From an uncultured Gammaproteobacteria bacterium (lineage in GTDB: Bacteria; Pseudomonadota; Gammaproteobacteria; Steroidobacterales; UBA11654), in the NCBI GenBank assembly GCA_937801655.1, contig CALMWC010000011.1, positions 60,571-124,570 on the forward strand: a DNA stretch of 64,000 nt. Reading direction: 5' to 3'. The position numbers and the translations under genes are program-made. The notes beneath the pieces were generated by a model, which was not told where the DNA came from, made no database searches, and saw nothing but the letters and a program-made list of their open reading frames with translations. This document shows, one piece after another, positions 61,476 through 64,000 of this stretch (position 1 is its first letter; every line of letters begins with the position of its first letter).

Positions 61476-63274
61476 ATTTAAAGGTGAAAGTTGCACTCAA
61501 ATTAAAGTTGATAATTCCTATTGGTCTAATTTTTTTTATTTCAAGTTGTACTCAATATGGCGATCAAATAAATCATTCTGTTCAAGGAGAAAGAATAGGT
61601 GTTTTAGTAGTTTCTCATGGGGGTTTTGAAACATTTGGTGAAAAAGAAACTTGGGAATCAACCATGCAGATTTTTTCATACGATCAGAATAGTCCGGTCT
61701 ACAAACAAATAATATGGAATCCAGAATATTGGCCTCAAATTCTTAAAGCAGGGAATGCACCTAAAGAACTAGGTAAATATTCTTTTGAATTTAAACGTAT
61801 TGGTGGTGTTGACCCTTACCCTGAATCAAAAAGAATTCTTACAGAGCAATTAGCTTTGTCACTCCAAAATAAAGAAAAAAGTATGGGGGTGGATTTTATT
61901 GTGGATAAGATGACTTGGATCAGTCCTGATATATATGAATTAGTGAATCCAAGAAATCTCTATCATTCAAAGATTGGTAATGATGTAAGGCTTAATTATT
62001 GTGGTGCAGGTGATCCATCATGGCATGATTGTGAAGTGGATCGTTATGATATTGATGGCCCTGTTGAAAGACTGCTAAAGCTGGATGTTGATCGAATAAT
62101 TATGATTGACTTGACTACAGCAGGCGCAAGATTTTCAAAAACATTCGATGTTTATATTGAAGCAAAGAAAATTATTGAGAAATTTAATACAACAAATAAA
62201 GCTTCTATTTCACTAGAATGGGTAAACGATCCCAATGAACTTATGTTGAAATCTTTTCCTACAGAGCCTAAGAATTGGACTCGATCATTGGGGGAGCCCA
62301 TTTCAAATCCTATGGTTAACTATAAGAAGAACCCCAACCCTGTGATCAGTGATACTCGTTTGGCTGACTTTCATATCAAAGGGATTGAGTTAGAACTCAG
62401 CAGTGAAGTATCAATTATGAATACTGGTGTATTGATGATCAATCATGGAATTCTTTCATTCAATGAAGTCTTTGATCCAAAAATAAATGACACCTTGATT
62501 TTAAATAAAAATATTAAAAAACAATTGCTCAAAAAATACCCTGAAATGAAATCAGAAAATATATTAGGCGGCTGGTTTGGAGATATGGTTAACAATGAAA
62601 AGATAAAAGTAGGGGGATCCACTTTCTCATCTATCGAGAGATCAAGGGAAATGAGAGGTGAAAATCTTGGTTATAATATTCTTTACGATTCAAATAATGA
62701 GAGACCAGAGGGAGATTGGGGGTATCGATATTGGGAAGCATTGGATCAATTAAGAAAAAATGGTGTGGATCATATCGTTATTGTCTTTCCACAAATTATG
62801 GAAAATTCAGTTTTGAACTTAGTTGAAGTCCCCAATCAAATTGCTAAAGAAATTGGTTACATGAATTGGATTAAAATCAATGTATTGGATTTTAAAACCT
62901 ATCCTCAAATTGGTCACCCATTTGCAGACTATTGGGGTGTTTGGGTTAATCCTGATTGCAAGAGTATGCAAGATCCCACAGTAACAGTAGCTTGCTGCTT
63001 TGAAATGGGAGGGTGTAACAATGATCAGCCTTACCCTCCTATGCGACAAACAGCATTGGATAAAAAAAGAAATGATCTGGACCCTTCATTGGCTTTTGAT
63101 GTTTCACATTATGGACACTTGGGGTACGATCCAAGCATAGGATCCCCAAGTCAAACAGAACCAACTCAGTCACAATACAATGGGACTTGGTCTATGTGGA
63201 GAGTCGAAGAGGATCATCAATTAGTGGCAGAATTTCTTGCAGACAAAGTCATTCAACATATAGAATCAAGATAA
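61472..63274 (+). CDS. Lipoprotein with chelatase-like halves, function unknown
   Basis: 600 residues beginning with GTG overlapping the previous stop. IIPIGLIFFISSCTQYGD is a lipoprotein signal. After it RIGVLVVSHGGFETFGEKETWE and, about 290 residues later, NTGVLMINHGILSFNEVFD look like two related VxxxHG half-domains; HIVIVFPQIMENSVLNLVEV resembles the inner strand of ferrochelatase/CbiX-like folds. FADYWGVWVNPDCKSM with CCFEMGGC is a Cys-rich stretch near the end. The assignment to a chelatase fold is tentative. It parallels the protein at 31091 and sits between a flavin oxidase and a DUF1838 gene. Confidence 0.78.
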   Translation: MNLKVKVALKLKLIIPIGLIFFISSCTQYGDQINHSVQGERIGVLVVSHGGFETFGEKETWESTMQIFSYDQNSPVYKQIIWNPEYWPQILKAGNAPKELGKYSFEFKRIGGVDPYPESKRILTEQLALSLQNKEKSMGVDFIVDKMTWISPDIYELVNPRNLYHSKIGNDVRLNYCGAGDPSWHDCEVDRYDIDGPVERLLKLDVDRIIMIDLTTAGARFSKTFDVYIEAKKIIEKFNTTNKASISLEWVNDPNELMLKSFPTEPKNWTRSLGEPISNPMVNYKKNPNPVISDTRLADFHIKGIELELSSEVSIMNTGVLMINHGILSFNEVFDPKINDTLILNKNIKKQLLKKYPEMKSENILGGWFGDMVNNEKIKVGGSTFSSIERSREMRGENLGYNILYDSNNERPEGDWGYRYWEALDQLRKNGVDHIVIVFPQIMENSVLNLVEVPNQIAKEIGYMNWIKINVLDFKTYPQIGHPFADYWGVWVNPDCKSMQDPTVTVACCFEMGGCNNDQPYPPMRQTALDKKRNDLDPSLAFDVSHYGHLGYDPSIGSPSQTEPTQSQYNGTWSMWRVEEDHQLVAEFLADKVIQHIESR

Positions 63275-63293
63275 ATATAAGGAGAGGGGAGGT

Positions 63294-64000
63294 ATGTCAG
63301 AAAAAATTCTAAGGCGTGATTTTTTATTAGGACTGGGTGCAGCAACTTTATTGGCAAGCAATCAATCATCAGGAGCCATGAATGGTAATATTCCTCAAAA
63401 CGTACCGGATTTAAGGCTACCACTCAATAATTTAATTAACTTAATGAGAATGCAATCTAATATAGGAGAGATTGATCAAACCCCATGGCATTACAATGGG
63501 ACCCTTTATGCTCAAAAAGGCTCAGAACAACCAATACCAATGATTAATATTGAAGGCATGGAGAGCTATAAGGTGATTTCAAAAGAAGATGGTTCCTATG
63601 AAATTCTTGGAAATATGCTAACTTTTTTTAGAGATATTGATTCCAATGAAATGATTCGAGAATATGAAAATCCATTTACTGGGAAAGTAAATCAAGTTCT
63701 ACCCAATATTAGAAAAGCCAGTTTAGGTAGAGGGTTGAATATATCTACAATGGGAGCAAGGCCCACTTCTTTCATTGATCAGATGCCTGATAAACCTCTT
63801 ATCTTAGATTGGACTTTTGGCCCCAAAACAGTTTGGATGCACAATCAAACTTCATACCCACCTGGATTATCAGAACCTAGGTTCCAGCGATTAACAATGT
63901 TTGCACCATTGGATGAATTTTTAGATCAAAGCGTTACTTCACTTTCTAGCTTATTCACAGCCACTGTTCTTATGCCATGGTTGCCATGGATGGATATGAG
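63294..64000 (+). CDS. DUF1838 protein, Tat-exported, cut by window end
   Basis: Absent from the ORF track. From the ATG at 63294, preceded by GGAGAGGGGAGG, it reads MSEKILRRDFLLGLGAATLLASNQSSG, a Tat-like signal, then PWHYNGTLYAQKGSEQPIPMINIEGME, FFRDIDSNEMIREYENPFTGKVNQV and TATVLMPWLPWMDM, open to base 64000 (235 codons seen). YENPFTGKVN matches FENPFTGELN of the 13460 protein, and MPWLPWMDM parallels its SWYPFFLMG. It is the third DUF1838 gene in the window, the fourth gene of this operon (19 bp after the chelatase-like gene), again beside a flavin oxidase. Confidence 0.86.
   Translation, partial: MSEKILRRDFLLGLGAATLLASNQSSGAMNGNIPQNVPDLRLPLNNLINLMRMQSNIGEIDQTPWHYNGTLYAQKGSEQPIPMINIEGMESYKVISKEDGSYEILGNMLTFFRDIDSNEMIREYENPFTGKVNQVLPNIRKASLGRGLNISTMGARPTSFIDQMPDKPLILDWTFGPKTVWMHNQTSYPPGLSEPRFQRLTMFAPLDEFLDQSVTSLSSLFTATVLMPWLPWMDM

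Overview
The window looks like a chromosomal piece of an AT-rich Gram-negative bacterium, most likely a pelagic marine gammaproteobacterium (SAR86-like or a similar streamlined lineage). The lineage is an inference from low GC, a TonB receptor, a gsp type II secretion operon without gspN, and a tRNA-Arg with an encoded CCA. I see no rRNA, CRISPR array, integrase or complete insertion sequence.

Layout. 1-11.1 kb (minus strand): a degradative run of amidohydrolase (cut by the window edge), GPH-type symporter, acyl-CoA dehydrogenase, an odd alpha/beta-hydrolase, a tandem CaiB-type CoA-transferase, an FAD dehydrogenase, an MBL hydrolase and acetoacetyl-CoA synthetase. 11.1-14.3 kb (plus): MetF, a carboxymuconolactone decarboxylase-like protein and two DUF1838 proteins. 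14.3-19.2 kb (minus): exported FAD oxidase, cupin, exported FAD dehydrogenase and a Rossmann protein. 19.3-23.7 kb (plus): MBL lipoprotein, SUMF1-like protein, diheme cytochrome c, and a GC-rich gene that looks foreign. 23.8-27.6 kb (minus): UbiD-type decarboxylase, a frameshifted membrane protein and a second exported FAD oxidase. 27.7-35.1 kb: TonB receptor, a small broken secreted gene, a large membrane-anchored protein with a frameshifted end, a SnoaL-like protein and an MFS transporter.

The main signal is a palindromic operator-like sequence, TTATTTATCA-NN-TGATAAATAA. Five good copies (6.56, 11.13, 15.9, 19.3 and 27.65 kb) and weaker ones (11.1, 33.73 kb) lie in the promoter regions of the catabolic units, several overlapping good -35 or -10 hexamers. 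This argues that the separate units form one regulon, probably controlled by a TetR-like repressor; one lies at 35.8 kb but is not proven to be the partner. I infer uptake by TonB receptor and MFS/GPH carriers, periplasmic oxidation by Tat-exported flavoproteins with DUF1838 and cytochrome partners, then cytoplasmic decarboxylation, CoA activation and beta-oxidation ending in acetoacetyl-CoA. The substrate is unknown. Aromatic or terpenoid acids are plausible, and MetF hints at tetrahydrofolate-dependent demethylation.

35.1-46 kb is housekeeping and central metabolism: QueD, tRNA-Arg(ACG), TetR, GloB, MoaB; a beta-alanine module (XRE-cupin regulator, omega-transaminase, semialdehyde dehydrogenase, alanine dehydrogenase); then MoaA, an acyl-CoA ligase and FdhD. 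46-56.2 kb holds a prepilin peptidase and gspCDEFGHIJKLM. 56.2-58.2 kb holds a secreted esterase lipoprotein and a GloB-like hydrolase. 58.2-64 kb is a second candidate catabolic operon (fused alpha/beta-hydrolase, FAD oxidase, chelatase-like lipoprotein, DUF1838) that runs off the end.

Three apparent single-base deletions lie within about 5.5 kb (25.76, 30.63 and 31.16 kb). They may be sequencing errors or local gene decay.
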